Shown here piece by piece: positions 19,290 to 26,810 of a stretch of DNA of 64,000 nt; within the stretch, counting starts at the first letter, position 1, and the number at the start of each line of letters is the position of its first letter. A program made the position numbers and the translations under genes. A model generated the notes under the pieces. It had not been told where the DNA came from. It was given only the letters and a program-made list of their open reading frames with translations, and did no database searches. Source of the stretch: Actinomadura rudentiformis (GTDB lineage: Bacteria > Actinomycetota > Actinomycetes > Streptosporangiales > Streptosporangiaceae); NCBI RefSeq assembly GCF_008923185.1, contig NZ_WBMT01000014.1:248001-312000 (forward strand). Direction: 5' to 3'.

Positions 19290-20054
19290 GTGAGAGTTGG
19301 TATTCGATTCGCCGCCGTGACCGGTGTGGCGATGGCCGCGGGCCTGGTGTCCGTCCCCGCCGCCCATGCGGCCGGCGGCGGTGTGCGGCACGACATCGTG
19401 GTGAAGGAGAACAAGCGAGGGTTCAAGGCGTTCGGGCCGGGCTTCGTCCTGAAGCTGAACAAGGACGGCATCGTCACGCGGGTCAACGAGGACAAGTTCG
19501 GCGATCCGAGCACCGGCAACCCGATCGTCCGGCAACTGATCGACTTCGCCGGACGCACCCTGCGGCCGTTCGTCTGCGAGAACGGGACGTACACGATCAA
19601 GGCCGGGACGTTCAAGCGGGCCTGGCGGTTCTCGGCGCTGGAGCGGCGACCTGCGATCTATCCCGAGCAGTTCCAGACCGCCTTCCCCGGGTTCGTCACC
19701 CCGTTCCTCGGGGAGATCGACGCGACCGTGACCGACGCCGCCGGGGAGACGCTGCGGGTCTACATCTCGGACCTGGGGTACGAGGCGCGGACGAAGAACG
19801 GCGGGTTCCGCGGCACGTACCCGATCCACGGGCTGATCGTGGACGGCAAGGGCAAGGTGCGCGACCGCATCTCGCTCCTCGGGCGCTTCAAGTCGGGGGC
19901 GGACGGGGCGAACGCCCGGTACTGGATCGAGGACCGGGGCACCTGCCACCAGACCGCCAACCTCAACTGGGGCCCCAACACCGACCGCGTGGTGGTGACC
20001 GGGCCTCTCCTGGTCCTGCCGTTCAACTCCCCTGTGGTGACGCCCAGGGGGTGA
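19290..20054 (+). CDS. Secreted protein of unknown function
   Basis: This 254-residue protein has a clear Sec signal peptide: VRVGIRFAAVTGVAMAAGL, then SVPAAHAAGG with an AHA-A cleavage site near residue 28. The mature part is rich in Gly, Asp and aromatics (ENGTYTIKAGTFKRAW, GYEARTKNGGFRGTYPIHGL) and has two Cys about 120 residues apart that could form a disulfide. I recognise no family. The GTG at 19290 is selected because GGAGG is 4 nt upstream; a frame to 19242 lacks a site. The stop codon is the first base triplet of a 5 x 14-bp tandem repeat, followed by a strong terminator. Confidence 0.8.
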   Translation: MRVGIRFAAVTGVAMAAGLVSVPAAHAAGGGVRHDIVVKENKRGFKAFGPGFVLKLNKDGIVTRVNEDKFGDPSTGNPIVRQLIDFAGRTLRPFVCENGTYTIKAGTFKRAWRFSALERRPAIYPEQFQTAFPGFVTPFLGEIDATVTDAAGETLRVYISDLGYEARTKNGGFRGTYPIHGLIVDGKGKVRDRISLLGRFKSGADGANARYWIEDRGTCHQTANLNWGPNTDRVVVTGPLLVLPFNSPVVTPRG

Positions 20055-20121
20055 CGTTCTGGCGTTGACGTTCTGGCGTTGACGTTCTGGCGTTGACGTT
20101 CTGGCGTTGACGTTCTGGCGT
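20052..20121. repeat. Five exact 14-bp tandem repeats starting at a stop codon
   Basis: The unit TGACGTTCTGGCGT is repeated five times without a mismatch. The TGA of the first copy is the stop of the secreted-protein gene, and the terminator stem begins 2 nt after the last copy. Confidence 0.97.
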
Positions 20122-20122
20122 T

Positions 20123-20158
20123 GAGGCTGGTGCCGCTCTGGCGGCACCAGCCTCTTTT
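20123..20158 (+). terminator. Intrinsic terminator after the secreted-protein gene
   Basis: A perfect 14-bp stem (20123-20136 with 20141-20154), a TCTG loop and a TTTT tract (20155-20158) make a classical Rho-independent terminator. Confidence 0.9.
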
Positions 20159-20220
20159 GTCGCGCGAACGCCCTCACCCTCCGTTGCCCATCGTGAACGA
20201 CCCCAGCCGCCAAATCTTCG

Positions 20221-20348
20221 TTGACCTGGGTTTACGGCCCCATGACGCAGGGGTACTTACCGCAACGAGATCGTGACGCAGAGTGAAGGCGAACCCCTGG
20301 ATCGGTAAAGATCCAGCTCCTGAACTCCGCCATTCGAGGGAGGGTCAC
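20221..20348 (+). other. Structured leader candidate before a small ORF
   Basis: The 128 nt before ATG 20349 hold a hairpin CTGGATC-GGTAAA-GATCCAG (20297-20316), a smaller CCCC...GGGG pairing around 20238-20253, and TTGACC at 20221. A long structured 5' UTR such as a riboswitch is possible, but I cannot match it to a known class. Confidence 0.3.
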
Positions 20349-20810
20349 ATGCGGGATTCGACATCCGGCACCGCCATCACCGATCTCGTCGACGGCTTTC
20401 CACCTGCCTTGGTCCGGACGGCCGAGGGCGTTCCCGGCACGCCGCACACGGCGGCGCCCGGCGACACACCTCGGGTCCTCGGCCGTCCCGGACCGGCTCC
20501 CGCACTTCGCCCGGCACCGCTCACGGCATCCGGCGCGAAACCGACCGGCCTGCCGCCACGAGAGCGCGGAGTGGCGGCAGGCCGCCGATCCACGGGCACC
20601 AGACCAGACCACCACCGGACGCCGGCGCCGTACGCCCCCGCGGCACCGCCGTCCTCCACCGCCGGGCCGGCGGCATCTTCGAGCAATGCCGCCGGCCCGG
20701 CCATTCAGCCAACGCGCGGCTCGCCCGCCACCCCCGTCGGCGCGGGCGTGCCGCTCGCCAGCCGTCACCAGGCCGATCCGCTTCGGGAGGGAGGTGGGAA
20801 CGGGACCTAA
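20349..20810 (+). CDS. Possible Pro/Ala-rich small protein of unknown function
   Basis: This 153-residue frame starts at an ATG with GGGAGGG 6 nt upstream. The first 30 residues (MRDSTSGTAITDLVDGFPPA) use typical GC-rich third positions. The rest is low-complexity Pro/Ala/Thr with weaker codon bias, and a 15-bp hairpin (20661-20701) lies inside the frame. It may be a genuine small protein, a leader-type peptide, or a real 5' end followed by random open frame. No family recognised. Confidence 0.4.
   Translation: MRDSTSGTAITDLVDGFPPALVRTAEGVPGTPHTAAPGDTPRVLGRPGPAPALRPAPLTASGAKPTGLPPRERGVAAGRRSTGTRPDHHRTPAPYAPAAPPSSTAGPAASSSNAAGPAIQPTRGSPATPVGAGVPLASRHQADPLREGGGNGT
20661..20701. terminator. Strong hairpin, possible terminator
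   Basis: The 15-bp perfect stem, 20661-20675 with 20687-20701, has an 11-nt loop. It falls inside the possible ORF at 20349-20810, which weakens that ORF or marks an attenuation point. Confidence 0.5.
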
Positions 20811-20888
20811 CCGGAACGAACGGGCGGACCGGATCCTGTCCCGACCCCGTCCCGGGCCGCCCCGAAGGAAGTTCGCACCGCTGCGACG

Positions 20889-20925
20889 CACGGCCCGTGG
20901 AGGCACACCACCTCCACGGGCCGTG
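20889..20925. terminator. Terminator between the small ORF and the MarR-GNAT gene
   Basis: A 15-bp perfect stem (20889-20903 with 20911-20925) and a 7-nt loop lie downstream of both convergent genes and could serve both directions. Confidence 0.65.
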
Positions 20926-20985
20926 ACGCTGCGCGCGCCACGGGTCGTGATGCTCCCGCCCGTCACGCGTCGTGGCGCTCCCGCT

Positions 20986-21933
20986 CTAGGACGTCTGGAA
21001 CTTCTTGCGCCAGTACTGTCCGTGGATGACGTCGCCGAACCGTTCGACCGGCTCCTCCTCCAGTTCGAGCTCGAATCCGGTGGCACGGTAGATCCGGTGC
21101 GCCGGCCGCTGGAGCGCGGTCGTCCAGAGCATGATCTCCGCGTACCCGGCCTTCTCCGCGAAGCTCAGGCACTCGCGGACCAGGGCGGCGCCGATGCCCA
21201 GCCCGCGGGCGTGCGGCTCGACATGCAGCAGCCGTAGCTGGGCGACCGTCTCGTCCTTCTTCATACAGAAGACGCTGCCCACCGGTTCGCCGTCCACTTC
21301 GGCGATCCAGGCGTTCTCGCACGCGGGGTCGTGCGCCTCCCCGTACCCGGCGACGATCTTCGCGACGAGCGCCTCGTACGTGCGGTCCCAGCCGACCTCC
21401 TCGGCATACAGCGCCCCGTTCCGCTGCACGACCCAGCCGAGGTCGCCGGGCCGCAGCGGGCGCAGGGTGACGGGTGAGGATTTCGCCTCGCGGGACCGCG
21501 CCTCCTCGCCCAGCACGCTCCGAACGGTCTTCATGGCCGCCACCAGCCGGCGCCGGTCCTCGCCGGGCAGCCGTTCCAGCATCGCCCGGATCTCGCCGAC
21601 GGAACGGTCGTCCAGCATCGCGAACACCTCCCGGCCGTGCGGCGTGAGCCGGACGACCTGGCGGCGCGCGTCCGCCGCGGACCGTTCCCGCGCGACGATG
21701 CCGTCGCTCTCGAACCGGGCCAGCATCCGGCTCAGGTAACCGGGGTCGAGATCGAGGCCGCGGCGCAGCTCCAGGACCTCGGTGGTGTCCCGCTGCGCCA
21801 GCTCGAAGATCACCCTTGCCTCGGTGAGGGAGTACGGCGTCTTCAGCAGGCCCTCGCCGAGCACTCCGATCACGCCGGTGTAGAAGCGGTTGAACGACCG
21901 GACCGTGGCGATCTCGTCCGCGATGACGTCCAC
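20986..21933 (-). CDS. MarR-type regulator fused to a GNAT acetyltransferase
   Basis: This 315-residue protein combines an N-terminal MarR winged helix (residues 1-145: LTEARVIFELAQRDTTEVLELRRGLDLDPGYLSRMLARFE and the wing RQVVRLTPHGREVF) with a C-terminal GNAT domain (residues 155-300: LRLLHVEPHARGLGIGAALV, the acetyl-CoA loop, and YRATGFELE). The architecture is known, though the acetylated target is not. The GTG at 21933 has GGAGG 6 nt upstream. The only upstream element is a perfect 35-bp palindrome immediately before the ribosome binding site, the expected operator of an autorepressor. Confidence 0.9.
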   Translation of the reverse strand: MDVIADEIATVRSFNRFYTGVIGVLGEGLLKTPYSLTEARVIFELAQRDTTEVLELRRGLDLDPGYLSRMLARFESDGIVARERSAADARRQVVRLTPHGREVFAMLDDRSVGEIRAMLERLPGEDRRRLVAAMKTVRSVLGEEARSREAKSSPVTLRPLRPGDLGWVVQRNGALYAEEVGWDRTYEALVAKIVAGYGEAHDPACENAWIAEVDGEPVGSVFCMKKDETVAQLRLLHVEPHARGLGIGAALVRECLSFAEKAGYAEIMLWTTALQRPAHRIYRATGFELELEEEPVERFGDVIHGQYWRKKFQTS

Positions 21934-21943
21934 GGCTCACCTC

Positions 21944-21978
21944 CGCACTTATGTTTGACTCAGTCAAACATAAGTGCG
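21944..21978. promoter_or_regulatory. Perfect 35-bp palindrome, likely MarR operator
   Basis: Two 17-bp arms flank one central base (21961) with no mismatch; the core is ATGTTTGACT and its complement. It starts 11 nt upstream of the MarR-GNAT GTG, overlapping where transcription must begin. Confidence 0.85.
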
Positions 21979-22010
21979 CGGAGCGTCCCCGGTCCAGCGA
22001 ACGGGGGCGA

Positions 22011-22322
22011 TCAGCCCTGGACGGCGGCCAGCTCCCGCGCCTCGCGGACGATCTTCCGCTCGATGAAGAAGGCGAGGAAGGGGATCAGGCCCGCGGACAC
22101 CATGATGGCCATCTGCTTCAGCGGCCAGCCGGTCTTCCGCCACAGGTCATAGGCGATCGCCAGGTAGACGATGTAGAGCGCGCCGTGGATCGGCGAGATG
22201 ATCGCCGACGGGGTCCCGTTGCCACCGATGTAGCGGATGGGCATTCCCACGAAGACCACGAGGAGCAACATCACGCCGACGACGATGGCCAGGAGGCGGT
22301 ACCGGTTGATGGCCGCTTCCAC
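22011..22322 (-). CDS. DUF3817-type small membrane protein
   Basis: This 103-residue protein has three hydrophobic segments: LLAIVVGVMLLLVVFVGMP, ISPIHGALYIVYLAIAYDL and MAIMVSAGLIPFLAFFIE. The conserved HG (P-I-H-G) in the second and the RYIGG loop match the DUF3817 family of actinobacterial integral membrane proteins, function unknown. It lies 38 nt downstream of another small membrane protein in the same direction and is probably co-transcribed. The GTG at 22322 has AAGGTG upstream. Confidence 0.75.
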   Translation of the reverse strand: MEAAINRYRLLAIVVGVMLLLVVFVGMPIRYIGGNGTPSAIISPIHGALYIVYLAIAYDLWRKTGWPLKQMAIMVSAGLIPFLAFFIERKIVREARELAAVQG

Positions 22323-22360
22323 AGATCACACCTTTCTCGGGGGAGGTGACGCGAGGACGG

Positions 22361-22723
22361 TCAGTCGCGCCGGTGGCTCTCGGAATTGAGACGCGCCAGG
22401 TAGCGGTTGTAGGCCGCCAGGGCGGGGTCCTCTTCCTCCTGCTGCCGGATGATCTCGCGCTTGACCGCGGCCTCCGCGGGCTCCTCGATCACCTTGGGCG
22501 CCGAGCGGCTCTCGTCGCCGCTCAGCTCGTCGCGGATCATCTTGATCCACATCACGATCACGAAGATGGCGAAGATCGGCCACTCGAAGGTGTAGGCCCA
22601 GCTGCGGTCGTTACCCGATTGGGCACGGTCGAACTGCCACCACCCGAAACCGAGGAACGAGGCGCACAGCACGATCGCCAGCGCATGCAGGCCGAGCCAG
22701 CCGGGGGTGAGGAACCTTCGCAC
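22361..22723 (-). CDS. Small two-helix membrane protein
   Basis: This protein of about 120 residues starts at VRRFLTPGWLGLHALAI. It has two membrane helices (HALAIVLCASFLGFGWWQF and YTFEWPIFAIFVIVMWIKM) separated by a short loop, then a highly acidic cytoplasmic tail rich in Glu (QQEEEDPALAAYNRYLARL). Upstream in-frame ATG at 22762 is an alternative start. It is paired with the DUF3817 gene. The partnership of these two small membrane proteins is common in actinomycetes; role unknown. Confidence 0.75.
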   Translation of the reverse strand: MRRFLTPGWLGLHALAIVLCASFLGFGWWQFDRAQSGNDRSWAYTFEWPIFAIFVIVMWIKMIRDELSGDESRSAPKVIEEPAEAAVKREIIRQQEEEDPALAAYNRYLARLNSESHRRD

Positions 22724-22826
22724 GTCATCGAGACTACCGCCGCGCTCCGGCGATCCATGCACAACCCCGCATTACGGCGCCCGTCATTCCCGAGCCCGTC
22801 ATGGCCTGTCCGCCATGACGCGCCCG

Positions 22827-24089
22827 TCAGTGCCGGGTGCGTCCCTTCGCGGCCGGTGGCGGCGGGCCGGTGTAGACAGCCCGCGGGCGGAGCGGGCTGG
22901 CGCGTTCGTACTCTTCGAGGGCGTGCGCGATCCAGCCCGCGGTGCGCGCCACGGCGAAGATCGCCTCACCCGAGCCCGGAGGCATCCCGGCGACCGCGGT
23001 GAGAGTGGCGAGGGCGAGATCGACGTTGGGCTCGGGAAGCCGCCGCCGCGCCGCCTCGGCCCGCACGGTGTCCGCGACGGCCAGCCGCGGGTGATCCGGC
23101 GCCACTTGCCGGATCAGGTCGAAGAGGACGGTGGCGCGCCGGTCACCGGACCTGTAGACCGAATGGCCGAAGCCGGGGATGCGCTGGCCGGCGCGCAGCC
23201 GCTCGCCGATCACGCGTCCCGCGCGGCCGGGCTCGCCGATCTCGGCGAACATGCGTTCCGCGCCGAACGAGGCGCCGCCGTGCAGCGGGCCGCCGACCGT
23301 GCCGAGCCCCACGGCGACCACGGCGTACGGATCGGCCCGGACGGACGCGGCGACGCGGGCGGCCAGCGTGGAGGCGGCCAGCTCATGATCGGCCAGCAGC
23401 ACCATCGCCGCCCCGACCGCCCGCAGCAGCCCCGGCTCCGGCGGGCGCTCGCTCAGCCTGCCCCACAAACGTCCGGCGATCGTCCGGTCCGCGTCCGCGC
23501 CCGCGGCGGGCAGGGCGTCGACGAGACCCGCGATGAGGGCGTGGGCGGTGGCGATGACACCTGCCCGGTCGAGCTGGAACCGGAGCGGGTCGGCGGCGGC
23601 CAGTGCCGTGGTGATCACCTGGAGCCGGTCCAGCGGCAGCACGTCGCCGGGCAGGCCCGACTGCGCGGCGACGGCGGCCGCCAGACCCTCCTCAGGCGCG
23701 TGCCAGGTCCCGTCCGGCTCGTCCTGGGCCGGCCCCTGCTCGTCCGGCTTCCGCTCGTCCGGCTCTTGCTCGCCCGTCCAGAGCCAGCTCGCGACCTCCT
23801 CGAAGCCGCTCGTGGTGGCGAGCTCGGTGGCGTCCCGCCCCCGGTAGTACTGCCGGTCCGGGCCGAGCGCGGTGACGGCCGACTCGATCGCCAGCTCGGT
23901 GGGGCTCGGTGGGCGCCGGGGCCTGCCGCGCCGGGCGAGCTCCTCGATCTCGTCCGCGTCGAAGAGGCTGCGCCGCCCGTCGGCGTCGCGCCGCCGCCGC
24001 AGCACGCCGCGGCTCACGTACGCGTACAACGTGGCGGGCTTCACACCGAGCCGTTCCGCCGCCGCCACGGCATCGATCCACTCCCCCAC
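22827..24089 (-). CDS. Citrate synthase with N-terminal helix-turn-helix domain
   Basis: This 420-residue protein begins with a MerR/excisionase-like HTH (residues 1-60: DAVAAAERLGVKPATLYAYVSRGVLRRRR), followed by a citrate synthase fold. The active-site residues are present: LADHELAAST, GFGHSVYRSGDRRA with the substrate His, and EPNVDLALA with the catalytic Asp. Residues about 105-130 are an acidic insert of repeated PDE motifs. The GTG at 24089 is the first initiator. It is divergent from a homocitrate-synthase-like gene with 84 nt between starts, which hold repeated ATTGAT motifs. It may be enzyme and regulator in one; methylcitrate synthesis is an alternative. Confidence 0.85.
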   Translation of the reverse strand: MGEWIDAVAAAERLGVKPATLYAYVSRGVLRRRRDADGRRSLFDADEIEELARRGRPRRPPSPTELAIESAVTALGPDRQYYRGRDATELATTSGFEEVASWLWTGEQEPDERKPDEQGPAQDEPDGTWHAPEEGLAAAVAAQSGLPGDVLPLDRLQVITTALAAADPLRFQLDRAGVIATAHALIAGLVDALPAAGADADRTIAGRLWGRLSERPPEPGLLRAVGAAMVLLADHELAASTLAARVAASVRADPYAVVAVGLGTVGGPLHGGASFGAERMFAEIGEPGRAGRVIGERLRAGQRIPGFGHSVYRSGDRRATVLFDLIRQVAPDHPRLAVADTVRAEAARRRLPEPNVDLALATLTAVAGMPPGSGEAIFAVARTAGWIAHALEEYERASPLRPRAVYTGPPPPAAKGRTRH

Positions 24090-24121
24090 CGGCAGTCCTT
24101 AAGCCTCACACGATCCACGAC

Positions 24122-24165
24122 ATTGATTTTGATCATTATTGATACACATTGATGCAAGTGTCAAT
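24122..24165. promoter_or_regulatory. Repeated ATTGAT operator region between the divergent synthase genes
   Basis: ATTGAT occurs at 24122-24127, 24138-24143 and 24148-24153, and ATTGATAC-N12-GTGTCAAT (24138-24165) is an inverted repeat with one mismatch. The AT-rich patch carries both promoters. Confidence 0.6.
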
Positions 24166-24173
24166 CTGGGGGC

Positions 24174-25400
24174 ATGGCTCAGATTCATTTCCTCGACGTC
24201 ACCAACCGTGACGGTGTCCAGACCGCCCGGACCGGCCTGTCGAAGTTCGGAAAGACGATGGTGAACTTCTACCTGGGCCGGCTCGGCGTGGCCCAGTCGG
24301 AGATCGGCTTCCCGTTCCTGTTCCACGAGGTGCCCTATGTCCGCGCGCAGGTCGCGCTGGCCAAGGCCGGTGCCTTTGTCGACCTCCGGCTGTCGGGCTG
24401 GTGCCGCGGCGTCGCGCAGGACGTGGAGAAGGCCCTGCCGCTCGGGCTCGCGCACTACAACCTGTCGATCTCGACCTCGGACTACATGATCGCCAACAAG
24501 TTCCGGGGCAGGCTGGACCGGGACACGATCATCCGGGAGATGACCGCCGCCGTCCGTACCGCCAAGTCCGGGGGCGCGCGGACGGTCGGGGTCAACGCTG
24601 AGGACGGCTCGCGCACCGACGACGGGTTCCTCACCGAGTTCGCCCTGGCGGCCAAGGAGGCGGGTGCCGACCGGGTCCGCTACTGCGACACCATCGGCGG
24701 CGACACCCCCGACCGCATCCGGGAGCGCTTCGCCAAGCTCGCCGCCGCCGTGGGAATGCCGATCGAGACGCACTGCCACAACGATCTCGGGCTGGCGGTG
24801 GCCAACTCGGTCTCCGGCGCGCTCGGCGACCTGGAGGCGGGACAGGACGCCTGGATCAACACCTGCATCAATGGCGTCGGCGAACGGGCGGGGAACGCCG
24901 ACCTGCTGTCCACGATCCTGGCGTTCCGCCATGGATTCGGGCTGGCGGAGCGCGGCGTGCGGATCGGCGATCCGATCGACCTGTCGTGGGCCCGGCGGTT
25001 CGCGCTGTGGGCGAGTTACGCGCTCGGCCAGCCGCTGCCCTACAACCAGGTCGGCGTGGGCCGCAACGCCTTCGCGCACGAGTCGGGCATCCACGCCGAC
25101 GGCGCGCTCAAGGACCACGGCAACTACGAGCTGTACGAGAAGGCGACGCTCGGGCCGTTCCCCGACGACTGGCACGCACGGTCCGGGCGCGTGATCCTCA
25201 CCGGGGAGTACGGCGGCAAGGCCGGGTTCCGGCACGTCATGGAGGGCCTCGGGATCGAGCCGGTGGACGAGGAGCTGTCGTTCAAGCTCGTCCAGCTGTG
25301 CAACGCGATGACCGGCCGCCCGCTCACCGACGACGAACTGCGGTTGATCGGCGCGTACCCGCGCGAGCTGGCACTGCTCTTCCCGGGCGTGCTCGACTGA
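24174..25400 (+). CDS. Homocitrate synthase-like / Re-citrate synthase-like acyltransferase (HMGL family)
   Basis: This 408-residue TIM-barrel enzyme of the isopropylmalate/homocitrate synthase family joins acetyl-CoA with a 2-oxo acid. It shows FLDVTNRDGVQTAR (metal Asp and RDGxQ), the HxH metal motif in ETHCHNDLGLAVAN, the glycine-rich NGVGERAGNADL, and ESGIHADG in the linker domain. It lacks the long regulatory LeuA dimer domain. Actinomycetes make lysine by the diaminopimelate route, so homocitrate would be unusual; the divergent citrate synthase hints at a citrate-type acid. Substrate cannot be set by sequence. Start ATG 24174 follows a G5 run. Confidence 0.85.
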   Translation: MAQIHFLDVTNRDGVQTARTGLSKFGKTMVNFYLGRLGVAQSEIGFPFLFHEVPYVRAQVALAKAGAFVDLRLSGWCRGVAQDVEKALPLGLAHYNLSISTSDYMIANKFRGRLDRDTIIREMTAAVRTAKSGGARTVGVNAEDGSRTDDGFLTEFALAAKEAGADRVRYCDTIGGDTPDRIRERFAKLAAAVGMPIETHCHNDLGLAVANSVSGALGDLEAGQDAWINTCINGVGERAGNADLLSTILAFRHGFGLAERGVRIGDPIDLSWARRFALWASYALGQPLPYNQVGVGRNAFAHESGIHADGALKDHGNYELYEKATLGPFPDDWHARSGRVILTGEYGGKAGFRHVMEGLGIEPVDEELSFKLVQLCNAMTGRPLTDDELRLIGAYPRELALLFPGVLD

Positions 25401-25434
25401 TCCATCGAAGGTGGGAAATGTCGGTCGGCAGGTC

Positions 25435-25440
25435 TACCTT
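25435..25440 (+). promoter_or_regulatory. -10 box TACCTT, 8 nt before the SWIM protein ATG
   Basis: TACCTT fits TANNNT and no ribosome binding site precedes the ATG at 25449, suggesting a leaderless message. Confidence 0.35.
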
Positions 25441-25448
25441 CCCTGGGC

Positions 25449-26810
25449 ATGGCAACCGCACAGGCATACGCCTACACGCGCCCGTCAGCGCTCGCCGGAG
25501 ACACCCTGGGCCTGTCGACCTCCGGGGGCACGACCGCCACCGGCCCCGACGCTCACCCCCACTTCTTCAGCGGCCTGCTCACCCAGGCCGCTCCGGCCGC
25601 CGCCGCGCTGATCGGGCTCGCCGACGTCGCACAGGCCCGCTACTTCCAGCCGCAGCTGACCGCGATGCGCGACCCGGTGGTGACGTGCAACGGCGACCGC
25701 CTCCGGATGGAGTCGTTCTCGGCGTGCTGCGGCGTCTACGCGCGGCTCGACGTGCTCGAAGGCGCCCTCGACGGGGACGTGGTCGCTCTCGGCACCACCA
25801 ACGTGGACGTGAACGGGCCGCTGCGCGAGGCGCTCGCCCGCGTCGGCGGCTCCGATCCGCTGCATCTGGCGGTCGGCGGCGACGGGCTCGCAGTCACCAC
25901 GCTCGACGGCGCGGTGGTCGAGAAGAAGGTGCCGCTGCCGGAGCGCTGGCTGCGCGGCTTCGCCGAGGTCCAGGTCATCGCCGCCGGATTCGACCTGCGA
26001 GCGGAGCTGACGGCCCCGGAGGCGGTCCGGTTCCTGCGGGCGTTGCCGCGCGCTGCCCGCGACGTCCTGTGGGCGACTCCCGCCGGGCGGGGGTTGCGGC
26101 TGGCGTCCCGCCCGTCGCCGGGTTCGGTCTGCCTGTCCGGGCCCGAGCGGTTGCAGACCATGCTTCCGCTGCTGCGTTTCGCCCGTGCGCTGCGCACGTA
26201 CGGCCCGGCCGTCGCGGGCGGGAGCGGGCCGGTCGCGAGCGCATGGGAGCTGGAGCTGCCCGGGATGCGGTACGTGCTGACGCTCTCTCCCGAGATACGG
26301 CGCGGCTTCTCCGGAGAGGGCGCGGTCCTGGACGCGCTCATCACCGACGAGGCCGCGGGCGACGCCGACCTGATCGGCGCGCTGCTGGCGTTCGAGCCGC
26401 GTGTCGAACCCGACCTGCTGGCCGAGCGCGCGGGCGTCGACCGGTCACGGGTCAGGGCGGCGCTGACGCAGCTGGGCACGTCGGGCCGCGTCGGCTACGA
26501 CACTGCCGAGGCCGCGCACTTCCACCGCGAGCTGCCGTACGACCCCGAGCGCGTGGCCGCCATGAACCCGCGCCTGCGGTCGGCGCACGCCCTGGTGAAC
26601 GAGGGCGCCGTCGACTTCACCGCGGACGACCTCGCCGTCGTCACGGTCGACGGCAGGCCGCGCCAGGTGCGCTTCGACGGCGACCGCGTCTCGTGCACCT
26701 GCCCCTGGTGGGCCGACCACCGCGGTGGGCGTGGCCCGTGCAAGCACGCTCTCGCGGCCCGCATCGTGCGTGCCAAGACTCTGGAGACGTCGGGGGAGAC
26801 TTCCCGGTGA
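25449..26810 (+). CDS. SWIM zinc-finger protein
   Basis: This 453-residue protein ends with a canonical SWIM finger (CTCPWWADHRGGRGPCKH, the C-x-C-x(n)-C-x-H pattern), which binds zinc and usually contacts DNA or protein. Residues 60-100 include CNGDRLRMESFSACCGVYARLD, and the middle carries the LYLSPEIRR/LLAFEPRVEPDLLAERAGVDRSRVRAAL region with a winged-helix-like pattern, as in bacterial SWIM proteins. The stop overlaps the GTG of the next large gene (GTGA), so the two are coupled and probably partners. SWIM proteins of this type occur with MoxR/VWA ATPase systems, but none is adjacent here. Confidence 0.88.
   Translation: MATAQAYAYTRPSALAGDTLGLSTSGGTTATGPDAHPHFFSGLLTQAAPAAAALIGLADVAQARYFQPQLTAMRDPVVTCNGDRLRMESFSACCGVYARLDVLEGALDGDVVALGTTNVDVNGPLREALARVGGSDPLHLAVGGDGLAVTTLDGAVVEKKVPLPERWLRGFAEVQVIAAGFDLRAELTAPEAVRFLRALPRAARDVLWATPAGRGLRLASRPSPGSVCLSGPERLQTMLPLLRFARALRTYGPAVAGGSGPVASAWELELPGMRYVLTLSPEIRRGFSGEGAVLDALITDEAAGDADLIGALLAFEPRVEPDLLAERAGVDRSRVRAALTQLGTSGRVGYDTAEAAHFHRELPYDPERVAAMNPRLRSAHALVNEGAVDFTADDLAVVTVDGRPRQVRFDGDRVSCTCPWWADHRGGRGPCKHALAARIVRAKTLETSGETSR

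Noticed and set aside
20052..20121. CRISPR-like array
   Set aside because: The 14-bp units are directly joined with no spacers and no cas genes.
24986..26806. Upstream extension of the large helical-repeat gene across the homocitrate-synthase-like and SWIM genes
   Set aside because: The GTG at 26807 overlaps the SWIM stop and begins the homologous region; the extension is another frame of known genes.
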